A stretch of DNA of 64,000 nucleotides, taken from GCA-2683135 sp964507445 (GTDB lineage: Bacteria; Planctomycetota; GCA-002687715). Below are positions 7,960 to 17,650 of this stretch, one piece after another (the first letter of the stretch is position 1; each line of letters starts with the position of its first letter). The stretch spans positions 1 to 64,000 of the forward strand of contig CAZDQF010000019.1 of NCBI GenBank assembly GCA_964507445.1, given 5' to 3'. The translations under genes were made by a program, and so were the position numbers. The notes beneath the pieces are model-generated. The model was not told the DNA's origin. It searched no databases and worked only from the letters and a program-made list of their open reading frames with translations.

Positions 7960-8889
7960 ATGCCGCGAAAGGTGGACAGTCAGTTCGTTTGGATCGACGG
8001 TGAGGTCGTCACCGCTGACGAGGCTCATGTGCCGTTCTTCGCCCACTGCGTCCACTATGGGACGGCCGTGTTCGAGGGGATCCGGTGCTACGACACGGAC
8101 TCCGGGCCGAGCATCTTCCGTCTCCCCGAACACTGGCAGCGTCTTCGCCGGTCGGCCAACGGCTACTTCATGGATTACTCCTGGACCGACGACCAGCTTA
8201 CGGAGGCAACGACGGACCTGATCCGCCGCCACGGGTTCCGTGAGTGCTACATCCGTCCCCTCGTGATCACGGGTGAGGGGAAGATGGGCGTGAGGCCCGT
8301 GGACTGCGAGACCAACGTCTACATCGCCGTGTGGTCCTGGGGGGAGTACCTGGGGCCAGGCGCCGTCCAGAATGGCATCAGCGCCAAGATCGTCGAGCGC
8401 ACCAAGTACAGCCCCGACGCTCTGGACCCGACCATCAAAGCCTCCGGTCACTACCTGAACTCCGTCGTGGCGACCAAGGAGGCGTCCGCTGGCGGTTACG
8501 ACGAGGGGATTCTCCTCAACGAGGCCGGGCGCATCGCTGAAGGATCCGGGGAGAACATCTTCATCGTCACCGACGGTCGCCTACGGACGAACCCTCCGGA
8601 GGAGTCCTTGTTGTTGGGTGTGACCCGAGACTCCGTTCAGCAGATCGCTGCCAACCTGGGTATCGAGTGCGAGTTGGCTCCCATCGAGGTGGAGGAGCTC
8701 ATGCGAGCGGACGAGGCCTTCTTCACGGGTACCGCTGCGGAGGTCACGCCCATAGCCAAGGTCAACGGCCGACCCATCGGAGCCGGAGGGCGTGGCCCGG
8801 TCACGAAGAAGATCCAGGACACCTACATGGACGCGGTACGCGGCCGAGCGGGCTCGGCATATGAGCACTGGCTCACCCGCGTCGACTGA
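7960..8889 (+). CDS. ilvE: Branched-chain amino acid aminotransferase
   Basis: A 309-residue PLP fold-type IV enzyme catalysing the last step of leucine, isoleucine and valine synthesis. HYGTAVFEGIRCY, the Schiff-base Lys in TIKASGHYLNS (K160), DEGILLNEAGRIAEGSGENIF and GVTRDSV are all as expected. ATG 7960 follows AAGGAG (7949-7954) at ideal spacing; an in-frame ATG at 7897 is less likely. Its TGA abuts the stop of the convergent TPR gene, so the six bases TGATCA serve both genes. Confidence 0.95.
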   Translation: MPRKVDSQFVWIDGEVVTADEAHVPFFAHCVHYGTAVFEGIRCYDTDSGPSIFRLPEHWQRLRRSANGYFMDYSWTDDQLTEATTDLIRRHGFRECYIRPLVITGEGKMGVRPVDCETNVYIAVWSWGEYLGPGAVQNGISAKIVERTKYSPDALDPTIKASGHYLNSVVATKEASAGGYDEGILLNEAGRIAEGSGENIFIVTDGRLRTNPPEESLLLGVTRDSVQQIAANLGIECELAPIEVEELMRADEAFFTGTAAEVTPIAKVNGRPIGAGGRGPVTKKIQDTYMDAVRGRAGSAYEHWLTRVD

Positions 8890-9561
8890 TCACTGGGTGT
8901 ACGGGGTGGCCTTGATGGTCCGCGCGTCGAGCGACTGGCCCCCCACCGCCATGTCGTGGTAGTCCTCGATCGGGCCGTTCATCCTGTCCTGGGATTCCTC
9001 CACCTCGTTCGGGTCCATGTCGTCATCCATGGATGTGTCGCCCGGTCCGGGGGCGATGAGCGCGCGCCGGTAGCACTCGACGGCGTCCAGGTAGTTCCCT
9101 TCAAGGTGGTGCGCCCAGCCTCGGTGGAGGTGGAACTCCTTCAGCGGTTCCGGGTTGCCCCAGAACTGAACGACGTGGTCCGCAGAGTTCCAGAACTCAG
9201 CCGCTTCCTTGTAGCGTTGTGCGCCGAAGAGCGCGTAGCCCAGGTAGTACAGGTGGCTCTCAGCGAAGAAATCCTGTCGACAGCCAGATGCGTCGAGCTC
9301 GGCGCAGCGCTCCAGGGAGGCCGCCGATTCCAGCCATAACTGCGCCCTGATCTTGGCTTTACCGAGATCCAGGTGGTGCTTGCCCCACTCCGGATTGAGG
9401 CTGACGGCGTACTCGAGCGCCGCCATGGTGTTGGCGCCGTCTCCGGCCATGCTGAACGCCTCTGCGACGGCCGCCCAGATGCGGTCCTCCGGGTCCGTGG
9501 AGTACAGCCGTCTGTACTCCTCGAACTTGCCCTTGAGCGCGTCGTCACGAGGTGAATCCAT
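8890..9561 (-). CDS. TPR-type protein of unknown function
   Basis: 223 residues, acidic, with no signal peptide. Helical pairs across residues 20-170 (DRIWAAVAEAFSMAGD, WGKHHLDLGKAKIRAQ, HLYYLGYALFGAQRYKEAAEFW, HRGWAHHLEGNYLDAVECYRRAL) have TPR spacing and suggest a protein-binding scaffold. The C-terminal 50 residues are Asp/Met-rich and probably disordered. It lies 14 bp downstream of the duplicated-domain gene and is probably co-transcribed with it. No partner is evident. Confidence 0.75.
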   Translation of the reverse strand: MDSPRDDALKGKFEEYRRLYSTDPEDRIWAAVAEAFSMAGDGANTMAALEYAVSLNPEWGKHHLDLGKAKIRAQLWLESAASLERCAELDASGCRQDFFAESHLYYLGYALFGAQRYKEAAEFWNSADHVVQFWGNPEPLKEFHLHRGWAHHLEGNYLDAVECYRRALIAPGPGDTSMDDDMDPNEVEESQDRMNGPIEDYHDMAVGGQSLDARTIKATPYTQ

Positions 9562-9575
9562 GGCTCAGAGTTCTA

Positions 9576-10703
9576 CTACAGATTGCGATAGAAGTCCTCT
9601 GAGTTGTCCAGCCCCTCGAGGAAGTCGTGGAACCGATTGCGCTCTTCCTGGCGGATCCCGGCGGCCATGTCCACCTGATTCAGCAGCCGCTCCGTGCTCC
9701 ACTCGCTGAGGAACAACCCTGCGAGCATGGCCTTCTCCTCGTATTCCGGCTCGGCGATGACGATGCCGGAGTCCCGAAGCCTGGCCTGCGGCGCCAGGAG
9801 ATGCCGCTTGGCGAACACCTCGGCCTCGGCTCCGCTCACGAGGCGCACCAGCTCGGCGGCTTCTATGACCGGTGACGAAGCGAAGAGCTCCTGGAACAGC
9901 AGGGTGGCGACGATGACCTCCTCGTCCGCGTCGAGGGAGAACTCCTCGCGGAGCTTGACCAGAGGAAGATCAACGTCGACCGTGCGGCGTTCTCGCATCC
10001 GCACCACCTGGTGCGCCAGGGTAACGGCCTCCTCCAGGTCTGAGGGGCCGTCCTCCACGTCGGGATGGACGTCGATCCAGTAGCTCTGGGGGAAGACAAC
10101 GGCGGCACGCTTCTGGATGAGATTCGAGACCTGATAGAGGTCCAGGAAGTGGTCGATGATCCGGTCGTACCCTGAAGGCTCGGCGTTCTCCGCGGGCGCC
10201 TCGTTGCGACCGTGGTAACGGCGTTGGAATCGGCGGAAGAAGCGTTCGGAGATGCGGAACTGACCTTCTAACGCGGCCTCCGGGTGTTGCAGTCGGGCGC
10301 GTACGAGGCCGCTCGAGACGAGGCGGCTGCCGGCGTGCAGCAACGCGCTGTGCTTCAGCAGGTCGAAGGCGCTGCCGGAGAGACACTGCAGGAGCTCGCG
10401 CCCTTCGAGCTCCGGTTCGCTGCACGAGATGCGGTGCTCCAAGAGGAAGAGGAAGAGGGCGAGTTCGCGTTCGTCCAGGCTGGCGTGTTGGGCCACTTCC
10501 CGAATCAGGTCGGGGAGGCCGCCGGACTCTGCTCCACCACGACCGGCGTCGAGGAGCGTCGACACCAGCTGTTGGTGACGCGCCCTAAGGCGCTTTCTTC
10601 GTGACGGGGGTGGGCCGGCGGACAGGGCGTCGGTCACCTCCTCGACCCGCTGGCACAGGTCCAGAACCCTCTTGAGCGCTGCTTTGTCCTGATTGCTGGG
10701 CAT
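9576..10703 (-). CDS. Uncharacterised protein with an internally duplicated helical domain
   Basis: 375 residues from ATG 10703, preceded by GAGGAAAG; a GTG at 10751 is the alternative start. Two segments align: about 65-185 (LPDLIREVAQHASLDERELALF, ELLQCLSG, LVSSGLVRA, FRISERFFRRF) and 245-355 (LPLVKLREEFSLDADEEVIVA, ELVRLVSG, LRDSGIVIA, FLSEWSTERLL). Both read as helix-rich, possibly winged-helix-like repeats such as those preceding some AAA ATPase domains, but no ATPase motif is present. A middle segment (YDRIIDHFLDLYQVSNLIQ, then VVFPQSYWID) is unassigned. Soluble and probably cytoplasmic. Confidence 0.7.
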   Translation of the reverse strand: MPSNQDKAALKRVLDLCQRVEEVTDALSAGPPPSRRKRLRARHQQLVSTLLDAGRGGAESGGLPDLIREVAQHASLDERELALFLFLLEHRISCSEPELEGRELLQCLSGSAFDLLKHSALLHAGSRLVSSGLVRARLQHPEAALEGQFRISERFFRRFQRRYHGRNEAPAENAEPSGYDRIIDHFLDLYQVSNLIQKRAAVVFPQSYWIDVHPDVEDGPSDLEEAVTLAHQVVRMRERRTVDVDLPLVKLREEFSLDADEEVIVATLLFQELFASSPVIEAAELVRLVSGAEAEVFAKRHLLAPQARLRDSGIVIAEPEYEEKAMLAGLFLSEWSTERLLNQVDMAAGIRQEERNRFHDFLEGLDNSEDFYRNL

Positions 10704-10884
10704 CTCTCGCTTTCCTCGGACTCGGACCGCCTCCAGGCCGGACGGTGGCACGGCCCCCTTGTATACGGCTCGGCGCTTCGAGTGCGGTTCCTGCGCGGAC
10801 TTTTTCCACCAGCATCAAATATGTCCTAACTTCTTGCAGGGTGGACGGTTGTATGTTGGCCAGGGGGTCGTAAAATCGGCGACG

Positions 10885-12273
10885 ATGGACTCTCTCGGTG
10901 GACTGGACCCGGGCCTCTTGGGAGCGCGGATCCGCGGATTGGCGGAGTCGGTGGGGGAAGGGGATGCGTCATCCCGTGACGACCTGGCGCTTCTGCTGGC
11001 TCGCCAGAACCCCATTGACGTGGCGAGGGTGCTGCCCGACCTGGACCGCGCCGCCGTCACCCTCTGCTTCGATCTGGTGGATACGGAGACCCAGGGGATC
11101 GTGCTGATCGAGGCCGCCCCCCGGGAGCAGGCGTTGCTCATGCTCCACGTCGGAGACGCGGGCTCCCAGGTCATCGCCACCATGGACCCGGACGACGCGG
11201 CGGACGTCCTCGAGTCGGTGGAGCCATCAGACGCGGAGGCTCTGCTGAGTGACCTCGACACGGAGGACGCTCGGGAGATCCGGGAGCTGCGGGGGTACGA
11301 GCCCGACACCGCCGGCGGACTCATGACGCCGGATATTCTGGTGGTGTCCCCCAACGCCTTGCCCGCGAGTGTGTTTGAGGAGGTCCGCGGGACCCCTGAC
11401 GCTGAGACCATCAACGTCGTGTTCGTCTGCGAGGGCGAGACCTTGACGGGCGTATTCTCCATACGCGAAGTCATCCTGGCGCAGCCTGACCAGCCGGTGC
11501 GGGAGTGGATGACCACCGATGTCATTCGGGTGAGCCCCGAGGTGGATCGGGAGGAGGCCATCCGGATGATGGAGACCTACCACCTCAGCGTTCTGCCGGT
11601 GGTGAATACAGCGGGACATCTGTTGGGCGTCATCACGGCCGATGACGCCCTCAGCGCGGCCGAGGAGGAGGCGGATGAGGATGTGCTGGCCATGGCCGGC
11701 GCCGGTTCCCTGTCGCCGACGGAGAGCAGCGTGCTGCAGCGGGTCGGGGCGCGGATGCCCTACCTCATGTTCACGCTGGTCGGCGGCATCGGCGCCGGGT
11801 GGCTCATCAGGCTCCTGGCAGAGCGCATGGGTGCCCCGGGCATGATCGAGAAGACCGCCCAGCTGCTGCCGCTGATCGCCGGGCTCGCCGGCAACATCGG
11901 CATGCAGTCAGCGGCCGTCATGCTGCGTGGATTCGCCACGGGTGAGATCCACCGCTCGCGCGTACGCAGGGTCATCTCCGAGGAGGTGGCCGTGGCCATC
12001 ATCAATGGCCTTATCTGCGGCGTCATCTCTGGCCTCATGGCGCTGGCCATCATGGTCGAGCCGGAGCCCGGTAGGTTCGCTGCGGTCTCGGTCTCTGTCA
12101 CCCTGGCGGCTGTCGCCGCCGGGATCATCGGCGCTGTGCTGCCGTCGGCTTGCGAACGGATGAACATCGACCCCGCCATCGCTGCGGGCCCGTTCATCAC
12201 GACCCTGAACGACCTGCTCGGATTCACCATCTACATATGCGTGGTGCTGGGGGTCTTCGGCTTCGTGGATTGA
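10885..12273 (+). CDS. mgtE: Magnesium transporter MgtE
   Basis: A 462-residue Mg2+ channel of the inner membrane. An N-terminal superhelical MgtE-N domain (about 10-130) is followed by paired CBS domains (about 140-260: YEPDTAGGLMTPD, VREWMTTDVIRVSPE, LPVVNTAGHLLGVIT) that sense Mg2+. Then come five membrane helices with the family's conserved pore region LPLIAGLAGNIGMQS and GPFITTLNDLLGFTIY. The start is ATG 10885 because the domain match begins soon after; longer frames lack support. Divergent from the duplicated-domain gene across a 181-bp gap. Confidence 0.93.
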   Translation: MDSLGGLDPGLLGARIRGLAESVGEGDASSRDDLALLLARQNPIDVARVLPDLDRAAVTLCFDLVDTETQGIVLIEAAPREQALLMLHVGDAGSQVIATMDPDDAADVLESVEPSDAEALLSDLDTEDAREIRELRGYEPDTAGGLMTPDILVVSPNALPASVFEEVRGTPDAETINVVFVCEGETLTGVFSIREVILAQPDQPVREWMTTDVIRVSPEVDREEAIRMMETYHLSVLPVVNTAGHLLGVITADDALSAAEEEADEDVLAMAGAGSLSPTESSVLQRVGARMPYLMFTLVGGIGAGWLIRLLAERMGAPGMIEKTAQLLPLIAGLAGNIGMQSAAVMLRGFATGEIHRSRVRRVISEEVAVAIINGLICGVISGLMALAIMVEPEPGRFAAVSVSVTLAAVAAGIIGAVLPSACERMNIDPAIAAGPFITTLNDLLGFTIYICVVLGVFGFVD

Positions 12274-12310
12274 CAGGGTTCGGAGGGGGCGCTCGCCGTA
12301 GGATAGTGAC

Positions 12311-15300
12311 GTGGGTGAGACCAAGGGAAAGCCTCGTCGTCGGTGGCTGCGACGCCTGCTGGTGGGGCTCGTCGTGCTCGGCGCTGCCCTCCTCGTGCTA
12401 CCAGGCCTGTTGGCTGACAACCTCATCAGGGGACGGGTGGAGGCCCTGGCGACGCAGGCTCTCGGCGCGGAAGTGACCGTTGAGGCCTTGTCTCTCGGGT
12501 GGTGGTCGGGGATCGAGCTGGACGGCATGGTGGTCACCGAACCCGGCTCGTCGGAGGAGTTGTTGAGGCTCGGCGCCGTCGCGGCTGACCTGGGGTTGTG
12601 GGGGCTGCTCTTCAGCGACGACTCATTGCGCCTGGTTGTCGACCGACCGACGCTGACGCTTCGCGCTCTCGAGGACGGGAGCCTCAACCTGCAGCGTTTG
12701 ATCGAGACGATGCCGCGGGGGTCTGACAGCGCCGATGGCTTCCTGTCTACGGATCGGGCGGCGGACCTGACCGTGAGGGATGGACGATTGCGCGTCGGGA
12801 CAGGGGGCGTCTACGGTTTCAGCGCTGCGCTGTCCTGTGACGCGTTGAGTCGCGACCCGCTGCGATTGCGGGCGGAGTTGGTACGGGAGGCCGGAGGCCG
12901 TGTCGTCTTGGGAGGGTCCGTCGCCGGCTGGAACGACCCGGCGGAGCCCCTCTCGGTGACCGGGTCCGTCGAGGTCGCCGGACTCGATCTTGACACCTTC
13001 GCTGCCGTGCTTGAGCCGACCACGGGTGTGACCCCCGGCGGCGTGGTCGATGACCTGTCGTTGTTAGCGCAGCCGACCGAACGCGGTGTCAGGTTCCAGC
13101 TGGGGTTGGAAGCCCAGGACCTGTCCCTGGTGTCTCGCGGTATGACGTCGGCGCCGCCGTTGGGCTCCCTGGTCGCCCAGTTGCAGGGGGAGATGCAGAT
13201 GGGGCGCATCCACTCTCTGGGTGGGTCCATCCGGGCCGCCCAGGGGGAGCTGGAGATCGACCCCACCTCCTGGGTGCAATGGGGACCCCGCTCCGTTGAG
13301 GGGCGGGTCCAGGTGCGAGCCGCGGTCCCGGACCTCGGGGCCCTGCAATCCGCCCTGGGAGGCGTGTTGCCCGCGTCCCTCGAGATGGCGGATAGCGCTG
13401 CGGTGAGCGGGCATGTAGAGGGGCGTTGGGACCTCGACCCCGCGATCGGGTGGGCGAGCCAGGTCGGAGGCCTGACCGGTGGCCTGGAGCTCGACGTGGA
13501 TACGGTGCGATACGCCGGTGTCTCCGTCAGCGATATCAAGGCGCGTGGCGGTTTGCTGGAGGGTGTCCTGTCCGTGGAGCAGGGCTCCGCCGACGTCGGG
13601 GGAGGGAGCATCTCCATCTCGGGCTCTCTGCCGCTTGCCGACGCCGGTTCGGAATCCGATTTTCGCTGGAGCATCTCGCCCCAGGTGACCCTCGAACGCC
13701 AGCTGGACGGCATCGGCGAGGTCCTGTTGTCGACCTCCGGGGCAGGCAAGATCGCCATGGAGGGACGGCGCGTGCGGCTACAGGGAGAGCTGGCGTTGCC
13801 CGCGGTCTCGGTGCCTCTGTCGTCGGCCTTCCCCGTTCACCTGCAGGACGCGAGTCTCGGCTTCGATGTGGCCGTCGACCCGGACACCAAGGCCGTTTCG
13901 ATTGGCTCGTTCGAACTCCGGGATCCCGCCCTGGAGTTGAAGGTCAGCGCGGCGGAGCTGACCGCGGAGGGACCGGGACGAACCCTCTCCGGCGTCATCG
14001 AGGGCGCTGTTCAGCCCTCGTTCCTTCATCGGTTGTTCCCCGATGTGCGGTTCACCGGTCCGGTTCGGACCTCCGGGTCGATCCTCGTTGTGCTGGCCGA
14101 CCCGTGGACTTCGGCACGCTGCAAGGGCCAGCTCACCACCGGGGGGGTGCTCTACGAAGGGATTGAGGTGGAGGGCCTGAACGTCGAGCTGGACAAGCAG
14201 GGGCCTCGCGTCCAGCTGTCGCGGCTCCTGGTTCGGGTGGATGAGGGGCTTGTGTCCGGTGGTGGGACGTTCCACGCCGACGGGCCTCGCAAAGGGGACG
14301 TGGTCCAGCTTCGGGTGGATGACGTGAAGGTGAACCGGGTTCTGCCGGATAGCTCCTGGCGGCTCCTCGGCACCCTCGACGGGACCCTGCAGGTCCGCGG
14401 CGATGCGGGGGTGGTCTCGGTTCGCTCCGGCCTGACGTTCAATGAGATCCGGTTGATCGAGAGCGGTCGGGTTCGGGCCAGCGTTCCGGTCCTCTCCGTT
14501 CAGGGGCAGGCGGCGTTCCACGAGGACGGGGCGGTCAAGGTCTCCGACCTCAGCGCGAGAGGGTCTGGTGTGGCGGTCGATGTCCGCTCCCTGGCCATGC
14601 ATGCCTCCGACTCCGATGTTGAGACGGCGCTGGACATGGAGGCTCGGCTGGAGGCGTCCTGGGTCATGGCCCTGTTGCGGAACTCGCTCCCCGCTGACCT
14701 GGAGCTGCTGGAGGAGGTGGGCTTGCAGGCGAGAGGCCGCTTCCGCGGTGACGACCTGCTCTCGAGCCTCGACGGCGTCTTCTCGATGCGCCTGCCCAGG
14801 GCACGATGGGTCCGGCGTGAGATGGAGGATGGGGTCTTCATCGTCCAGGTCAGGGACGGGCGGGCGGAGGTGCGTCAGGGCGAACTGAAGGTGGGTCCGG
14901 GGGTTGTGCGGCTCGACGGTGTGGTGGGGTTGTCGCCCCAGGCTCGGGCTCCGCAGGACGAGTTGGCGCTTCGCTTTGATTCTGTTCCGTTCACATCGGA
15001 TTCGGAGCTCGAGCCGTTGGCTGGCAACCCGAGGCGAATCTCAACTACCGGGACCCTGTCCGGCGTCGCGTCCGCGGCGTTCCGGTCCGGAGGCGGATTG
15101 CAGCTGCAGGTCGACCTGAATGCGGTCTCCATGGCGCGACATCTGGTCGTCGGCGGCGCGCCTCCCCGCTCCGTGGCCATCCCGGATCTGGAGCTCGAGG
15201 CTCGAGGGTCCTACCGTGATGAGGGGAGCGCTTCCGTTCACGTGCAACGAGCGACCCTGCGTGGTGAGGGTGTGTCGTGCGGTCTCACGGGCCTGGCCGT

Positions 15301-16363
15301 GACTCCCAGAGAGTTGCGGCTACAGCGGGCGCAGGTGTTCGCAGAAGGGGCCGTACTGGACTCTCTCAACCTTGGCCGTGACGCGGAGGCCCCGTTCGTC
15401 ATGTCGGGACGGGTCGCGGGCTTCGTGGCGGATCTCGTGGGCCGGTTCGACGCGGGCGGTGCCCTGATCCCGTTGAGCCTCGCGGGGGCTGGCCATGGGG
15501 CCGTGGGGCGCTTCCGGCTCTGGGACCTGGAGGGTCGCACCGCAGGGTGTCATTATCGACTGCAGGATGGCGCCCTGGCGTTGCACGGCGGGCAGTGTGA
15601 CCTGGCCGGCGGCTCGGTGGTCATCTCCAAGGGCACCCGGGTCGAGTTGGTCGGCGAGGACCACCCATTCGCCATCAAGGCCTCTGCTCGCGGCGTCAAC
15701 TTGAAGCACGAGCTCCGGTCGCCTTTGGCGGTGGTCGCCCCCGTTCTCCTCGGCAAACCTGGGAGCGGGACCACGGGTGCGTCCGGCACCGTGAGCCTCG
15801 AGGTCGATTGTGCCGGGACCTGGTCGCGAGAAGCCGGTTGGAGCAAGTCCGTGAACGGCGCGGGACGGATGGCGCTGTCGGAGGTGGCTGTCAGGGACTC
15901 GAGCGTGCTGGCGGTGCTTGACTCCGACAGCGGCGCTGTCCTCGCCCGGTCTCCGGCCCGCGCCATCATGGATGTCCTGGGTGGGGAGCGGGCCCTGAAG
16001 AAGGAGCTGGCGGTGCTCGCCGGCGATGGGGTGAGCGTCGAGGGTTTTGATCGTCCCTTCCAGATCTCGGAGGGGCGGGTGACCATCGAAGAGGGGATGA
16101 AGGTGAGCGCCGGTGGGATGTCCCTCTCCGTCGACGGCTGGGGCAGCTTGGAAGGCGACGTGGACTATCGGGTAGAGACCAATCTGGTGGCTCGATTGCG
16201 GGAGAAGGCCCTGGCTCGGCTGAGCAAGGGCAACAAGAACCTGGGGCGCATCCTCGGGGCGTTCAACCCCCTGATCGGCGTCGTGAACATCGAACTGGGT
16301 GTGAACGTGCGTGGCAACGTGCTGAACAACGAGCTCATCACGTCGGTCGGCGTGAGCAGGTAG
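12311..16363 (+). CDS. AsmA/TamB-like giant envelope protein
   Basis: 1350 residues from GTG 12311, 37 bp after mgtE. A basic N-terminus and one membrane helix (RRLLVGLVVLGAALLVLPG) anchor a long periplasmic beta-rich body built of repeated AsmA-type segments (EALSLGWWSGIELDGMVV, LTLRALEDGSLNLQRLI, RLVVDRP). The C-terminus has an AsmA-like segment (VSVEGFDRPFQISEGRVTI, MKVSAGGMSLSVDGWGSLEGD). Such bridge-like lipid-transfer proteins act in outer-membrane lipid homeostasis; the exact role here is inferred. The length is close to TamB but the TamB C-terminal domain is not recognised. It may share a transcript with the amidohydrolase 12 bp downstream. Confidence 0.8.
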   Translation: MGETKGKPRRRWLRRLLVGLVVLGAALLVLPGLLADNLIRGRVEALATQALGAEVTVEALSLGWWSGIELDGMVVTEPGSSEELLRLGAVAADLGLWGLLFSDDSLRLVVDRPTLTLRALEDGSLNLQRLIETMPRGSDSADGFLSTDRAADLTVRDGRLRVGTGGVYGFSAALSCDALSRDPLRLRAELVREAGGRVVLGGSVAGWNDPAEPLSVTGSVEVAGLDLDTFAAVLEPTTGVTPGGVVDDLSLLAQPTERGVRFQLGLEAQDLSLVSRGMTSAPPLGSLVAQLQGEMQMGRIHSLGGSIRAAQGELEIDPTSWVQWGPRSVEGRVQVRAAVPDLGALQSALGGVLPASLEMADSAAVSGHVEGRWDLDPAIGWASQVGGLTGGLELDVDTVRYAGVSVSDIKARGGLLEGVLSVEQGSADVGGGSISISGSLPLADAGSESDFRWSISPQVTLERQLDGIGEVLLSTSGAGKIAMEGRRVRLQGELALPAVSVPLSSAFPVHLQDASLGFDVAVDPDTKAVSIGSFELRDPALELKVSAAELTAEGPGRTLSGVIEGAVQPSFLHRLFPDVRFTGPVRTSGSILVVLADPWTSARCKGQLTTGGVLYEGIEVEGLNVELDKQGPRVQLSRLLVRVDEGLVSGGGTFHADGPRKGDVVQLRVDDVKVNRVLPDSSWRLLGTLDGTLQVRGDAGVVSVRSGLTFNEIRLIESGRVRASVPVLSVQGQAAFHEDGAVKVSDLSARGSGVAVDVRSLAMHASDSDVETALDMEARLEASWVMALLRNSLPADLELLEEVGLQARGRFRGDDLLSSLDGVFSMRLPRARWVRREMEDGVFIVQVRDGRAEVRQGELKVGPGVVRLDGVVGLSPQARAPQDELALRFDSVPFTSDSELEPLAGNPRRISTTGTLSGVASAAFRSGGGLQLQVDLNAVSMARHLVVGGAPPRSVAIPDLELEARGSYRDEGSASVHVQRATLRGEGVSCGLTGLAVTPRELRLQRAQVFAEGAVLDSLNLGRDAEAPFVMSGRVAGFVADLVGRFDAGGALIPLSLAGAGHGAVGRFRLWDLEGRTAGCHYRLQDGALALHGGQCDLAGGSVVISKGTRVELVGEDHPFAIKASARGVNLKHELRSPLAVVAPVLLGKPGSGTTGASGTVSLEVDCAGTWSREAGWSKSVNGAGRMALSEVAVRDSSVLAVLDSDSGAVLARSPARAIMDVLGGERALKKELAVLAGDGVSVEGFDRPFQISEGRVTIEEGMKVSAGGMSLSVDGWGSLEGDVDYRVETNLVARLREKALARLSKGNKNLGRILGAFNPLIGVVNIELGVNVRGNVLNNELITSVGVSR

Positions 16364-16375
16364 GCTGCTGATCGG

Positions 16376-17650
16376 ATGGACGCGATCGCGGCTGCCAAGG
16401 TCATCGTCGAGCCCGGCAGGGTGCTGTCCCCTGGGTGGGTCGGCTGGGAAGGCGGACGGATAACGGAGGTGGAGGAAGGGCCGCCGCCCGGAGAGCTGGA
16501 TGTGCATCGGGGGGGGCCGCGCAGCGTTCTGATGCCGGGGCTGGTAAACGCCCACTGCCACCTTCCCCTGGGCGGGATGCGGCACGTGGCCGACGACCTC
16601 CCGTTTCTGGAGTGGCTCAATCAGGGCGTCATGCCTCGACTCGGCGAGGTGGCCGACGACAGGGCGTTCTTCGAGGAGGGCGCTTCTTCGTCCGCCCGCG
16701 AACTGTTGCAGGGCGGGGTCACGACCGTGGCCGACAGCTTCCTGCGAACCGAAGGCGTCCACGCCATGGGTCGATGGGGTCTGCGCGGTATGTACTTCCA
16801 GGAGATCTTCGGCAGCATGGCCGAGGATGACACCGATTACATCGCGTCCCTGGAGGAGCTGCTGGAGGGGCTGTCGGAGAAGGTCGGTCAGGTCCCGTTC
16901 GGGTTCTCCCCTCATTCCCCGTACACCTGCCCCATGGCGGTGTTCCGGTACATCGCTCAACGGGCTCGTCATGAGGGCCGACGGCTCTCGTTCCATCTGG
17001 CGGAGAGCGACGCTGAGCACGACTTGTTCGTGAACGGTCAGGGCCCGATCGCGGATGCCCTCAGGCGAGCAGGCAAGCTGGATCGATTTGCCATCGGCGT
17101 GACCCCCACCGCCATGTTGTCGGAGGCGGGTATCCTCGGGCCGGACTGCATCGCCGCGCACTGCGTGAAGGCGACGGCGGATGACGTGGGCTTGCTGGCC
17201 GACGCAGGAGTGGGCGTCGTCCACTGTCCGACATCCAACATGAAGTTGGCCGAGGGGATCGCGCCGGTGACCGAGATGCTGGAGGCCGGCGTCCGCGTGG
17301 CGCTCGGGACGGACTCGCGGGCCAGCGTCGGCGCGCTGGACATGTTCGCGGAGATGCGGACGTTCCTGTTGGCCCAACGGGCGATCCGTGGAGGAGTCGG
17401 GGGACTCACCGCGTCTGTCGCCGTGCGCCTGGCCACCGTTGGCGGGGCGACCGTCCTCGGGATGGAAGGAGAGGTCGGAGCCCTGGCCCGGGGCATGAGA
17501 GCGGACTGTGTCTTGCTGGAGGCGAATCGTCCTCGACACGGGGACCTGCACGACCCGGAGGCGGCCGTGGTCTGGACCTGTGCGCCCGATGACGTGGCGT
17601 TGGTCACGGTAGACGGCCAGGGGCGCTACCGGCGGGAGAAGGTGGGTTGA
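16376..17650 (+). CDS. Amidohydrolase: MTA/S-adenosylhomocysteine deaminase or chlorohydrolase type
   Basis: A 424-residue TIM-barrel metal hydrolase. Metal ligands are all present: NAHCH (H60, H62), SFHLAES (H207), AAHCVKA (H262) and LGTDSRAS (D313). An N- and C-terminal beta-sandwich is indicated by VLMPGLVNAH and ALARGMRADCVLLEA. The family deaminates 5'-methylthioadenosine or S-adenosylhomocysteine, but related members act on guanine or triazines, so the substrate is open. Its TGA overlaps the TTG start of the signal peptidase by four bases, implying translational coupling. Confidence 0.85.
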   Translation: MDAIAAAKVIVEPGRVLSPGWVGWEGGRITEVEEGPPPGELDVHRGGPRSVLMPGLVNAHCHLPLGGMRHVADDLPFLEWLNQGVMPRLGEVADDRAFFEEGASSSARELLQGGVTTVADSFLRTEGVHAMGRWGLRGMYFQEIFGSMAEDDTDYIASLEELLEGLSEKVGQVPFGFSPHSPYTCPMAVFRYIAQRARHEGRRLSFHLAESDAEHDLFVNGQGPIADALRRAGKLDRFAIGVTPTAMLSEAGILGPDCIAAHCVKATADDVGLLADAGVGVVHCPTSNMKLAEGIAPVTEMLEAGVRVALGTDSRASVGALDMFAEMRTFLLAQRAIRGGVGGLTASVAVRLATVGGATVLGMEGEVGALARGMRADCVLLEANRPRHGDLHDPEAAVVWTCAPDDVALVTVDGQGRYRREKVG

